Part shown: positions 37,472 through 46,141 of the stretch, one piece after another
Numbering within the stretch: the stretch's first letter is position 1
Layout: the number at the start of each line of letters is the position of its first letter
Source: Amnibacterium sp. CER49
GTDB taxonomy: Bacteria; Actinomycetota; Actinomycetes; Actinomycetales; Microbacteriaceae
Assembly: GCF_029846255.1 (NCBI RefSeq)
Contig: NZ_JARVWQ010000001.1
Span: 1,674,001-1,738,000 of the forward strand
DNA: 64,000 bases
Reading direction: 5' to 3'
Notes under the pieces: generated by a model
What the model was told of the DNA's origin: nothing
Database searches by the model: none
Seen by the model: the letters and a program-made list of their open reading frames with translations, nothing else
Program-made: the position numbers and the translations under genes

Positions 37472-40338
37472 CCGGAGGTCCCGTGCTCGATCCCGCCTCG
37501 ATCGTCGGCGACGGGGCCCTGCCGCCGCGCGCCCGATTCACCACCGACGCCCCGGTGCTGTCGCTGAACGGCTCGTGGCGATTCCTGCTGTCCCCATCGC
37601 TCGCGGACGCGCCGCAGGGCGTCGGCGATCCGGGGTTCGACGACTCGTCCTGGGGGACCCTCGAGGTGCCGTCGAGCTGGCCGATGGCGGGCCACGGCGC
37701 CCCGGCGTACACGAACACGGTGTTCCCCTTCCCGGTCGACCCCCCGCACGTGCCCGACGAGAACCCGGTGGGGGACCTCCGCCGCACCTTCTCCTGGGAC
37801 GGCGGTCCCGCGATCCTGCGCCTGGACGGCGTCGACGCCGCCGGCGAGATCTGGCTGAACGGGCACCGCCTCGGCTCGACCCGGGGCAGCCGCCTCGTGC
37901 ACGAGTTCGACGCGACCGCCGCGCTCGTGCCGGGGGAGAACCTCCTCGTGCTGCGGGTGACGCAGTGGGCGGCGACCAGCTACCTCGAGGACCAGGACAT
38001 GTGGTGGCTGCCGGGCGTCTTCCGCGACGTCACGCTGCAGTCCGCGCCCCCCGGTGGCCTCGACGAGGTCGTCGTGCAGGCCGACTGGTCCGACGGCGCC
38101 GGGCTGCTGCGGGTCGACGCCCGCACCCGGGACGGTGCCACCGCCACGGTGGCGGTCCCGTCGCTCGGGCTCGAGGGCCTCGAGCCGGGCGTCGCGCACC
38201 GGGTCGAGGGCGCGCGGCCGTGGACGGCCGAGACGCCCGACCTCGTCGACGTCGTCGTGACGACGGGCGCCGAGACGGCGACGCTGCGGGCGGGCTTCCG
38301 CACGATCACGATCGAGGACGCGCAGCTCAAGGTGAACGGGCAGCGCATCCGTATCCGTGGCGTGAACCGGCACGAGCACCACCCCGATTCCGGCCGCGTC
38401 GTGCCCGCCGCGACCATGCGGGACGAGCTGCTGCTCATGAAGCGCTCGAACGTGAACGCGATCCGCACCTCGCACTACCCGCCGCACCCCGACCTCCCCG
38501 GCCTCGCCGACGAGCTCGGCTTCTACCTCGTCGACGAGTGCGACCTCGAGACGCACGGCTTCCTCCACGTCGGCTGGCGCGGCAACCCGAGCGACGACCC
38601 CGACTGGGAGCCCGCGTACGTCGACCGCATGACCCGGACGGTCGCCCGCGACCGCAACCACCCGAGCGTGATCCTGTGGTCGCTCGGCAACGAGGCGGGC
38701 ACGGGCGGCAACCTCGAGGCGTCCGCCCGCCGGGCGAAGGAGCTCGACCCGTCGCGGCCCGTGCACTACGAGGGTGACTGGTCGAGCACCTACGTCGACG
38801 TCTACTCGCGCATGTACGCGCACCAGGACGAGGTCGACGCGATCGGCCGGCAGGCGGAGGAGCCGCTGCCCGATGCGGCCGCCGACGCGCACCGCCGGGC
38901 GCTGCCCTTCCTGCTCTGCGAGTACATCCACGCGATGGGCAACGGCCCCGGCGGCATCGACGAGTACGAGGCGAGCTTCCGCCGGTACCCGCGCGCCCAG
39001 GGCGGGTTCGTGTGGGAGTGGCTCGAGCACGGCATCCGCCGCCGCACGGCCGACGGCCGGGAGTGGTTCGCCTACGGCGGCGACTTCGGGGAGCCGCTGC
39101 ACGACGGCAACTTCGTGGCCGACGGCCTCGTCGACGCCGACCGGCACCCGCGGCCGGGCCTCGCCGACGTGAAGAAGGCCTACGAGCCGGTGCACCTCGC
39201 CGTGACGGGCGACGCGGTCGCGGTGGAGAACGCCTTCGACTTCCGCGGCCTCGCGGGCCTCGCGCTCGAGTGGCGCGTCGAGGGCACGGACGCCGCAGGC
39301 TCGATCGAGCTGCCGGACGTCGCGCCGCACGAGACGGCGCGGATACCGCTGCCGGACCCCGCCCGGGGCGACGGGGTGGTCACCGTGCGGCTCGTCACGA
39401 CGACGCCGTCGCCCTGGGCACCCGCCGGGCACGAGCTCACCTTCGCCCAGTCGGGCGCGCAGCCCGTGCCCGCGCCGCCCGAGGAGGGCGTCGCACCCGT
39501 CGTCGACGGCCGCGCGGTGACGCTCGGCCCCGCCCGGTTCGACGGCGCGACCGGCCGTCTCGTCGCACTCGGCGACCTGCCGCTGCCGGGCCTCGACCTG
39601 ACCCTGTGGCGCGCACCCACCGACAACGACCGCGGCGTCGGCACCGACCGCCGCGACCGGGGACTCCCGTCGGACGCCGACGGCTGGCAGCGTGAGGCGC
39701 TGCACCGCCTCCGCCGCCGCCTCGTCTCGGTCACGGCCGCAGGGAGCGCGCTCGAGGTCGTGACCCGCGTCGGGCCCGCGGCCACCGACGCGCACGTGGT
39801 CGTCACGGAGCGCTGGACGAGCGACGGTGCGGCGCTCGGGCTCGACGTCACGGTCGAGCCGCACGGCGACTGGCCCTTCGGGTGGGCGCGCGTCGGGCTC
39901 GAGCTGCTGCTGCAGTTCCGGCCGGCGGGGATCGCCTGGGACGGCTACGGGCCCGGCCAGCGCTACCCGGACACGGGCGGATCGCAGCGCCTCGGCTCGT
40001 GGACGGTCGGCGACCTCCTCGAGCTGCACACCGACTACGTGCGGCCGCAGGAGAACGGGTCGCGCTCGGGCTGCACCCGGCTCGACGTCGGCGCGCCGGG
40101 CCGCGGGTTCACCGTGACGGGCGACGGGTTCAGCTTCACGGCGAGCCCGTGGACGTCGGCCGAGCTCGCCGGTGCGGCGCATCCGATCGACCTGCCGGAC
40201 GCGACCGACCGCTGCCGGCTCGTGCTCGACCTCGCCGAGCACGGCATCGGCACCGCCTCGTGCGGGCCCGGCGTGCTGCCGCGCCACCGCCTCGACGCGC
40301 GGCGGGTGACGGGGCGGCTCGCGTTCACACCGCGCTGA
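37468..40338 (+). CDS. GH2 beta-galactosidase (LacZ type)
   Basis: A 956-residue LacZ-type beta-galactosidase: sugar-binding jelly roll (about 45-190), Ig-like domain, TIM barrel, linker domain and the C-terminal small-chain domain. The acid/base is E409 in SLGNEAG and the nucleophile E485 in LLCEYIHAMGNG, 76 residues apart as in E. coli LacZ. No signal peptide. ATG 37468 overlaps the GH36 stop; GTG 37483 has GGAGG four bases upstream and may be the true start (951 residues). It converges with and overlaps the glycosyltransferase gene by 14 bases. It suggests the operon handles both alpha- and beta-galactosides. Confidence 0.95.
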   Translation: MTGGPVLDPASIVGDGALPPRARFTTDAPVLSLNGSWRFLLSPSLADAPQGVGDPGFDDSSWGTLEVPSSWPMAGHGAPAYTNTVFPFPVDPPHVPDENPVGDLRRTFSWDGGPAILRLDGVDAAGEIWLNGHRLGSTRGSRLVHEFDATAALVPGENLLVLRVTQWAATSYLEDQDMWWLPGVFRDVTLQSAPPGGLDEVVVQADWSDGAGLLRVDARTRDGATATVAVPSLGLEGLEPGVAHRVEGARPWTAETPDLVDVVVTTGAETATLRAGFRTITIEDAQLKVNGQRIRIRGVNRHEHHPDSGRVVPAATMRDELLLMKRSNVNAIRTSHYPPHPDLPGLADELGFYLVDECDLETHGFLHVGWRGNPSDDPDWEPAYVDRMTRTVARDRNHPSVILWSLGNEAGTGGNLEASARRAKELDPSRPVHYEGDWSSTYVDVYSRMYAHQDEVDAIGRQAEEPLPDAAADAHRRALPFLLCEYIHAMGNGPGGIDEYEASFRRYPRAQGGFVWEWLEHGIRRRTADGREWFAYGGDFGEPLHDGNFVADGLVDADRHPRPGLADVKKAYEPVHLAVTGDAVAVENAFDFRGLAGLALEWRVEGTDAAGSIELPDVAPHETARIPLPDPARGDGVVTVRLVTTTPSPWAPAGHELTFAQSGAQPVPAPPEEGVAPVVDGRAVTLGPARFDGATGRLVALGDLPLPGLDLTLWRAPTDNDRGVGTDRRDRGLPSDADGWQREALHRLRRRLVSVTAAGSALEVVTRVGPAATDAHVVVTERWTSDGAALGLDVTVEPHGDWPFGWARVGLELLLQFRPAGIAWDGYGPGQRYPDTGGSQRLGSWTVGDLLELHTDYVRPQENGSRSGCTRLDVGAPGRGFTVTGDGFSFTASPWTSAELAGAAHPIDLPDATDRCRLVLDLAEHGIGTASCGPGVLPRHRLDARRVTGRLAFTPR

Positions 40339-41632
40339 GCGACCAGGGGCGCGCGACGACGTGCTCGCGGTCGGCGACCAGCCGGTCGGCGACCGCGAGC
40401 ACGTCGCGCAGCGCATCGGTACCGGCGATCGCCGTGCCGAGGCGCCTCGCGGCGGCCCGGTAGCGGCCGTTCTCGAGCACGGCGTCGACCGCCTCGCGCA
40501 CCGCCTCCGGCCGGGGGCGCTGCTGCTTGAGGTCGATGCCGGCGCCGGACCAGCCCACGCGCGCGTTCACCTCACCCTTGTCCTCGCTCGTGCCGGAGAC
40601 CACGAGGGGCAGCCCGTGGCGGAGCGCCGCGTGCACCGAGCCGTAGCCGCCGTTCGTCACCATCACGCTCGCGGAGGCGAGCAGGTGGTCGTAGGGCAGG
40701 AAGCGCTCGACGCGGACGTTCTCGGGCAGCGGGCCGCCGTAGGCCTCCTCGACGGCGGCGGGCGGAGGGCCGCCGGTCGTCACGACGACGAGCAGCCCGC
40801 TGTCCTCGAGCGCCCGGATCGCCGGGACGACGAGCTCGGTGAAGTCCTCGTTCGCATAGGTGCCCTGGGTGACGGCGACGATCGGCCGTCGGTCCGAGTA
40901 GTCCCACCAGGCGGGGAGCTCGCCGAACGCCGGCGCTGGCAGCGGTCCCACGAAGCGCACCTTCGGCGGCAGCGCCCGGCGCGGGTACTCGAACTGCGGC
41001 ACCGTCAGCTGCGCGTACGCGTCGACCTCGAGCGCGAGCTCGAACAGGTGACCCTTCAGGCGCACGCCGGTGAGCCGCTGCACCTCCTGGCGGAAGCGCC
41101 GCGTCACCGGAGCGAGCACCGCACGCGCCGCGGCGTCGAGCAGCACGTTGCGCAGCTCGTTCAGCGGCGGCTCGATCGGCGGCAGCGCGAGGCCGTACGG
41201 CGGCGCGTCGGGGCTCGGCAGCATGAGCGGGAAGAGGCCGACCGAGAGCACTGCGGGACGCTCGGCGCGGGGGAGCAGGCCGAGGATCGAGGAGCCGACG
41301 AACAGCGGCTCGGTGATGACGAGGTCGATGCCGAGGGCGTCGACGAGTCCGCGGACCGTGCGGAAGTCGATCTCGATCGGGTCGAGGAACAGGGACTCGA
41401 GCAGCTTCGCGATGCCCTGCACGCCCGAGCCGGGAGCGCGGCCGGGCACCGGCGTGCCCTCGTCGTAGGGCAGTCGCACGTAGTGCGCGCCCGCGGCCTC
41501 GATGCGCCCGCGGAACGCCTCGCCCGAGAGGAAGTGCACGTCGTGACCCGCCGCCACGAGCGCACGCGCGATCTCGGTGAGCGGGAGCACGAACCCCGCC
41601 TGCCGGGCGCTCGTGATCAGGATGCGGGCCAC
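40325..41632 (-). CDS. UGT/MGT-like glycosyltransferase (GT1)
   Basis: A 435-residue GT-B fold glycosyltransferase of family 1, similar in layout to macrolide glycosyltransferases. The N-terminal ILITSARQAGFVLPLTEIA is the acceptor domain; the donor domain has VRFVGPLPAP, VAVTQGTYANEDFTELV and the nucleotide-sugar motif region VMVTNGGYGSVHAALRHGLP. The acceptor is unknown; such enzymes modify lipids or inactivate antibiotics. It starts with GTG 41632. Its last 14 bases overlap the end of the GH2 gene on the other strand, and it diverges from guaB3 across a 224-base gap. Confidence 0.88.
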   Translation of the reverse strand: MARILITSARQAGFVLPLTEIARALVAAGHDVHFLSGEAFRGRIEAAGAHYVRLPYDEGTPVPGRAPGSGVQGIAKLLESLFLDPIEIDFRTVRGLVDALGIDLVITEPLFVGSSILGLLPRAERPAVLSVGLFPLMLPSPDAPPYGLALPPIEPPLNELRNVLLDAAARAVLAPVTRRFRQEVQRLTGVRLKGHLFELALEVDAYAQLTVPQFEYPRRALPPKVRFVGPLPAPAFGELPAWWDYSDRRPIVAVTQGTYANEDFTELVVPAIRALEDSGLLVVVTTGGPPPAAVEEAYGGPLPENVRVERFLPYDHLLASASVMVTNGGYGSVHAALRHGLPLVVSGTSEDKGEVNARVGWSGAGIDLKQQRPRPEAVREAVDAVLENGRYRAAARRLGTAIAGTDALRDVLAVADRLVADREHVVARPWSLSAV

Positions 41633-41718
41633 ACCCCATCGTGCCGCGGGCGCCCCCGGTTCCGGGGGTGCCGCGCCGCTCGATCAGCCCCTCGGAGGCG
41701 TGCGAGCCCCGACGGATA

Positions 41719-41779
41719 CCGCGTGCAGGTGATCCGCTCACGTGGAGGTCCCGGACCCGCGTGTCGCACCTGCACGCGG
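41719..41779. repeat. Extended palindrome between the glycosyltransferase and guaB3
   Basis: Perfect 13-bp arms CCGCGTGCAGGTG (41719-41731) and CACCTGCACGCGG (41767-41779) enclose smaller nested complements (CACG/CGTG and GGTC/GACC), so the whole 61 bases form a near-symmetric cruciform. It lies in a divergent intergenic region of 224 bases. A -10-like TAGGGT (41845-41850) for guaB3 follows; nothing else is seen in the gap. Confidence 0.65.
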
Positions 41780-41856
41780 GCGGGGTGCCGACGGTCGGTA
41801 GGGAGGAGGCCGACGGGGCCCGGGGCACCGACGGGGGCCGTGGATAGGGTGGCCGC

Positions 41857-42978
41857 GTGAGCATGGACCTCGAGATCGGCCGCGCCAAGCGGGCCCGGCG
41901 CGTCTACGCCTTCGACGACGTCGCCATCGTGCCCTCGCGCCGCACCCGCGATCCCGAGGTCGTCTCCACCTCGTGGACGATCGACGCGTACACGTTCGCC
42001 GTGCCGTTCCTCTCGGCGCCGATGGACTCGGTCACCTCGCCGGCCACCGCCATCGAGATCGGCCGACTCGGGGGCCTCGGGGTGCTCGGGCTCGAGGGCG
42101 TCTGGACCCGCTACGACGAGCCGGAGCCGGTGCTCGCCGAGATCCGCGAGCTGCCCGAGGACGAGGCGACCACGCGGATGCAGGAGCTGTACCGCGCGCC
42201 GATCCGCGAGGACCTCATCCGGCAGCGCCTCGCCGAGGTGCGCGCCGCAGGGGTGCCGGTCGCCGCCGCGCTCTCGCCGCAGCGCACGCAGGAGTTCTCC
42301 TCGGTCGTCGTCGACGCCGGGGTCGACCTGTTCGTCATCCGCGGCACGACGGTGTCGGCCGAGCACGTGTCGAAGGCGTCCGAGCCGCTCGACCTCAAGC
42401 GCTTCATCTACGAGCTCGACGTGCCGGTCATCGTCGGCGGGGCCGCCACCTACACGGCGGCGCTGCACCTCATGCGCACCGGGGCGGCGGGCGTGCTCGT
42501 CGGCTTCGGCGGCGGGGCCGCGACCACGACGCGCACGTCGCTCGGGATCCACGCGCCGATGGCGACCGCCGTCGCCGACGTGGCGGGCGCCCGGCGCGAC
42601 TACCTCGACGAGTCGGGCGGCCGCTACGTGCACGTCATCGCCGACGGCGGCCTCGGCAACTCCGGCGACATCGTGAAGGCGATCGCGATGGGCGCCGACG
42701 CCGTCATGCTCGGCACCACCTTCGCGCGTGCGACCGAGGCGCCTGGCGGCGGCTGGCACTGGGGTCTCGAGGCGCACCACGACCAGCTGCCCCGCGGACG
42801 GCGGGTGCGGGTGGGGCAGGTCGGCAGCCTCGAGGAGGTGCTGTTCGGACCGGCGCACAGCCCCGACGGCACCGTGAATCTCGCCGGGGCCCTGCGCCGG
42901 TCGATGGCGACGACCGGCTACTCCGACCTCAAGGAGTTCCAGCGCGTCGAGGTGGTGGTCGCGCCGTACCACGCCTGA
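41857..42978 (+). CDS. guaB3: GuaB3 family IMP dehydrogenase-like protein
   Basis: A 373-residue TIM-barrel protein of the IMPDH/GMP reductase family, without CBS domains. It starts MDLEIGRAKRARRVYAFDDV, the GuaB3 signature, and has FLSAPMDSVTSP. The IMPDH catalytic loop GPGSICTTR is replaced by RGTTVSAEHVSK, so the usual cysteine nucleophile is missing there. Its reaction is not settled for most actinobacteria. GTG 41857 lies six bases after TAGGGT, suggesting a leaderless mRNA. The true guaB is at 29.2 kb; guaA lies 11 kb downstream, and glpD follows after 59 bases. Confidence 0.9.
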   Translation: MSMDLEIGRAKRARRVYAFDDVAIVPSRRTRDPEVVSTSWTIDAYTFAVPFLSAPMDSVTSPATAIEIGRLGGLGVLGLEGVWTRYDEPEPVLAEIRELPEDEATTRMQELYRAPIREDLIRQRLAEVRAAGVPVAAALSPQRTQEFSSVVVDAGVDLFVIRGTTVSAEHVSKASEPLDLKRFIYELDVPVIVGGAATYTAALHLMRTGAAGVLVGFGGGAATTTRTSLGIHAPMATAVADVAGARRDYLDESGGRYVHVIADGGLGNSGDIVKAIAMGADAVMLGTTFARATEAPGGGWHWGLEAHHDQLPRGRRVRVGQVGSLEEVLFGPAHSPDGTVNLAGALRRSMATTGYSDLKEFQRVEVVVAPYHA

Positions 42979-43037
42979 CGAGCGGTGCGTCCATGCGGGG
43001 CGGGTACGCTCGCATTCCGCTTGAGGAGGATCCGCCC

Positions 43038-44801
43038 ATGGCAATCGCCAACCCCGCCGGCGCCGAGGAGCGGCAGCGCGTCGTCCCCGCATCCGGCCGA
43101 GACGGGCTCGGTCCCGAGCAGCGCCGCGCCGCGATCGCCGCGATGCGCGACACGGAGCTCGACGTGCTCGTGGTCGGCGGCGGCATCGTCGGCACGGGGG
43201 CCGCGCTCGACGCCGTCACCCGCGGCCTCAGCACGGGCCTCGTCGAGGCCCGCGACTGGTCGGCGGGCACCTCGAGCCGCTCGAGCAAGCTCGTGCACGG
43301 CGGCATCCGCTACCTCGAGCAGCTGAACTTCGCACTCGTCCGCGAGGCGCTCATCGAGCGCGGCCTGCTGCTGCAGCGCATCGCGCCGCACCTCGTGAAG
43401 CCCGTGAAGTTCCTCTTCCCGCTCACGCACCACGTGTGGGAGCGGGCGTACATCGGCGCGGGCATGGCGATGTACGACGTCTTCAGCTGGACCGGGGGAC
43501 GCCCGCCCGGGGTCCCGCACCACCGGCACCTCACGCGCAGCCAGCTGCTGCGCGCCATCCCGTCGCTGAAGCGCGACGCGTTCGTCGGCGGACTCACCTA
43601 CTACGACGCGCAGGTCGACGACGCGCGCTACGGCGCCTCGGTCGCGCGGACCGCGGCGCACTACGGCGCGCACGTCGCCACCCGCGTGCGCGTCGAGGGC
43701 TTCATCAAGGTGGGCGAGCGGGTCGTCGGCGTGCACGCGCACGACCTCGAGAGCGGTGAGCGCTTCGACGTCCGCGCGAAGCAGGTCGTGAACGCCACGG
43801 GCGTCTGGACCGACGACACGCAGGCCCTCGTCGGTGAGCGCGGGCAGTTCCACGTGCGGGCGAGCAAGGGCGTGCACCTCGTCGTGCCGCGCGACCGCAT
43901 CCAGTCGACGATGGGCATGATCCTCCGCACCGAGAAGAGCGTGCTCTTCGTGATCCCGTGGGGCCGGCACTGGATCGTCGGCACGACCGACACCGACTGG
44001 CGGCTCGACAAGGCGCACCCCGCGGCGACCGCGGCCGACATCGACTACATCCTCGAGCACGTGAACGAGGTGCTCGCCACCCCGCTCACGCGCGAGGACG
44101 TCGAAGGGGTCTACGCGGGCCTGCGGCCGCTGCTCGCCGGCGAGAGCGAGCAGACGAGCCAGCTCTCCCGCGAGCACATCGTGACCCACTCGGTGCCGGG
44201 CCTCGTCGTCATCGCGGGCGGCAAGTGGACCACCTACCGGGTGATGGCGAAGGACGCGATCGACGCGGCCGTGTCGGCGCTCGACGGGCGGATCCCCGCG
44301 TCGGTGACCGAGGACATCGCGCTCGTGGGCGCCGAGGGCTACCAGGCGGCCTGGAACCAGCGCACCGCCATCGCCGCGCGGCACGGGGTGCACCCGGCGC
44401 GCATCGAGCACCTGCTCAACCGCTTCGGCGTGCTCGCCGACGAGGTGCTCGCGCTCATCGACGAGCGACCCGAGCTCGCGGCGCCGGTGCCCGGCGCCGA
44501 CGACTACCTGCAGGCCGAGGTCGTCTACGCGACGACGCACGAGGGCGCGCTGCACCTCGACGACGTGCTCGCGAGGCGCACCCGCATCTCGATCGAGGCG
44601 TGGGACCGCGGCGTCTCCGCGGCTCCCGTCGCCGCGCGGCTCATGGCCGAGGTGCTCGGCTGGGACGAGCGGCAGGAGCGGCTCGAGGTCGAGACCTACC
44701 TCGAGCGCGTCCGCGCCGAGCGGGCCAGCCAGACGATGCCCGACGACATCTCCGCCGACCGGGTGCGGCTGGAGGCGCCCGAGATCGTCCGGATGCCGTG
44801 A
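43038..44801 (+). CDS. glpD: Glycerol-3-phosphate dehydrogenase (FAD)
   Basis: A 587-residue membrane-associated flavoenzyme oxidising glycerol-3-phosphate to dihydroxyacetone phosphate and passing electrons to quinone. The FAD-binding LVVGGGIVGTGAALDAV is at about 44-60, then SSRSSKLVHGGIRYLEQ (FAD-contacting), FLFPLTHHVWE, TDTDWRLDKAHPAAT and the C-terminal domain. AGGAGGA at 43024-43030 marks ATG 43038. Its stop overlaps the SURF1 gene start (GTGA), tying it to a cytochrome oxidase assembly factor. Confidence 0.95.
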   Translation: MAIANPAGAEERQRVVPASGRDGLGPEQRRAAIAAMRDTELDVLVVGGGIVGTGAALDAVTRGLSTGLVEARDWSAGTSSRSSKLVHGGIRYLEQLNFALVREALIERGLLLQRIAPHLVKPVKFLFPLTHHVWERAYIGAGMAMYDVFSWTGGRPPGVPHHRHLTRSQLLRAIPSLKRDAFVGGLTYYDAQVDDARYGASVARTAAHYGAHVATRVRVEGFIKVGERVVGVHAHDLESGERFDVRAKQVVNATGVWTDDTQALVGERGQFHVRASKGVHLVVPRDRIQSTMGMILRTEKSVLFVIPWGRHWIVGTTDTDWRLDKAHPAATAADIDYILEHVNEVLATPLTREDVEGVYAGLRPLLAGESEQTSQLSREHIVTHSVPGLVVIAGGKWTTYRVMAKDAIDAAVSALDGRIPASVTEDIALVGAEGYQAAWNQRTAIAARHGVHPARIEHLLNRFGVLADEVLALIDERPELAAPVPGADDYLQAEVVYATTHEGALHLDDVLARRTRISIEAWDRGVSAAPVAARLMAEVLGWDERQERLEVETYLERVRAERASQTMPDDISADRVRLEAPEIVRMP

Positions 44802-45643
44802 CCGCTGCGCCCGCCGCGGGCCGGCCCGGCCGCACGCTCCTGTCGGAGATGGTGCGACCGCGGTCGCTCGCGCTGCTGCTGCTCGCGCTCGTCGTGGCGG
44901 CGGGGCTCGCCGGGCTCGCGCAGTGGCAGCTGTCGCGGGCCGTGCAGAACGGCACGATCGTCGCCCGGCCCACCGAGCACGCGGTGGCGCTCCGCTCGGT
45001 CGCGGTGCCGCAGTCGCAGCAGACGGACGCGTCCGTCGGCCAGCTCGTCACGACCGCCGGCCGGTGGGTGGCGCCCGACTTCCTCGTCGTCGCCGACCGG
45101 CTGAACCGCGGCGAGTCGGGCTGGTGGGTGATCGGGCACGCGATCGTCGACGAGCCGGCGGGGGCGCAGCTCGCCGTCGGGCTCGGCTGGACCGCGAGCC
45201 GCACGGCCGCGGAGCGGGCCGCCGCCGCGCTGCGGGCGGACCCGCCGGCGCCCGGCCCGCTCCGCGGCCGCTACATCGACAGCGACGCGGCGAGCCCGAG
45301 CGTGTCGGGACCGCCGGAGCGGCTGACCCGCGTCTCGACCGCGCAGCTCGTGAACCTCTGGACCGACGGCGCCGAGGGGCCGGTCTACGAGGGCGTGCTC
45401 ACGCTCTCGCGGGCGCCCGCGGGGCTGACGGCCATCTACTCGCCGCGACCCGTCGAGCAGGTGACCCTGAACCTGCAGAACCTCGTCTACGCGGCCGAGT
45501 GGATCCTCTTCGCCGGCATCGCCTTCTACCTCTGGTACCGCCTCGTGCGCGACCGCTGGGAGCTCGAGCACCGGGCCGCGGAGGACGAGGAGGAGCTGCT
45601 CGACGACCCGGTCCCGGCCGGCGGGACGAGGCCCCGAGCGTAG
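44798..45643 (+). CDS. SURF1 family cytochrome oxidase assembly protein
   Basis: A 281-residue SURF1-like protein with the family's two-helix layout: TM1 at about 25-43 (LALLLLALVVAAGLAGLAQW) followed by QLSRAV, a large extracytoplasmic domain, and TM2 near the end (VYAAEWILFAGIAFYLWYR, with the conserved N-L-VYAAEW). A cytoplasmic acidic tail follows. SURF1 helps insert heme a into the aa3 oxidase. It overlaps glpD by four bases; DUF3817 follows after nine bases, the usual actinobacterial neighbour. Confidence 0.93.
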   Translation: MTAAPAAGRPGRTLLSEMVRPRSLALLLLALVVAAGLAGLAQWQLSRAVQNGTIVARPTEHAVALRSVAVPQSQQTDASVGQLVTTAGRWVAPDFLVVADRLNRGESGWWVIGHAIVDEPAGAQLAVGLGWTASRTAAERAAAALRADPPAPGPLRGRYIDSDAASPSVSGPPERLTRVSTAQLVNLWTDGAEGPVYEGVLTLSRAPAGLTAIYSPRPVEQVTLNLQNLVYAAEWILFAGIAFYLWYRLVRDRWELEHRAAEDEEELLDDPVPAGGTRPRA

Positions 45644-45652
45644 GATCCTGCG

Positions 45653-46120
45653 GTGCCAGCCCGACCGCTCCGCGTGCCTCCGACGCGCGACTTCCCCACC
45701 ATCCGGCGCAGCCTGCTCTTCTACAAGGTCTTCGCCTACGCGACGGGCACGTTCCTGCTGCTCGTCTGCCTCGAGATGGTGCTGAAGTACCTGCTCGGCG
45801 TCGAGGTCGTCGCGGGCAGCGCCCTCGGTCCTCTCGCACTCGTCGGTGCGAGCCGAGCCGCATCCGTCGGCGGCCTCAACCTGAGCCTCGGCGTGCTCAT
45901 CGCGCACGGCTACCTGTTCCTCGCCTACCTCGTCAGCGACTTCGTGCTGATCACGGTGATGCGCTACCCGATCACGCGCTTCCTCGTCATCGCGGCGGGC
46001 GGTGTCGTGCCGCTGCTGTCGTTCATCACGGAGCGGCGGGTGCACCGCGAGGTCGCCGGGTACCTCGCCGAGCGCGAGGCGCGGGAGCGCGCGCGGACCG
46101 CGGCGCCCGCCGGCGCCTGA
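45653..46120 (+). CDS. DUF3817 integral membrane protein
   Basis: A 155-residue protein with about three hydrophobic helices: KVFAYATGTFLLLVCLEMV, a middle segment containing HGYLFLAYLVSDFVL and a third ending RFLVIAAGGVVPLLSF, then a charged tail (EREARERARTAA). This is the DUF3817 layout, found beside SURF1 and guaA in actinobacteria; function unknown. GTG 45653 lies six bases after TAGGAT (45641-45646), suggesting a leaderless transcript independent of SURF1. Confidence 0.9.
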   Translation: MPARPLRVPPTRDFPTIRRSLLFYKVFAYATGTFLLLVCLEMVLKYLLGVEVVAGSALGPLALVGASRAASVGGLNLSLGVLIAHGYLFLAYLVSDFVLITVMRYPITRFLVIAAGGVVPLLSFITERRVHREVAGYLAEREARERARTAAPAGA

Positions 46121-46141
46121 CCCCGGCGGTTCCCCGGCGGG

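Noticed and set aside
41857-42978. A second true IMP dehydrogenase
   Set aside because: It lacks CBS domains and the cysteine loop; GuaB3 is the better assignment.
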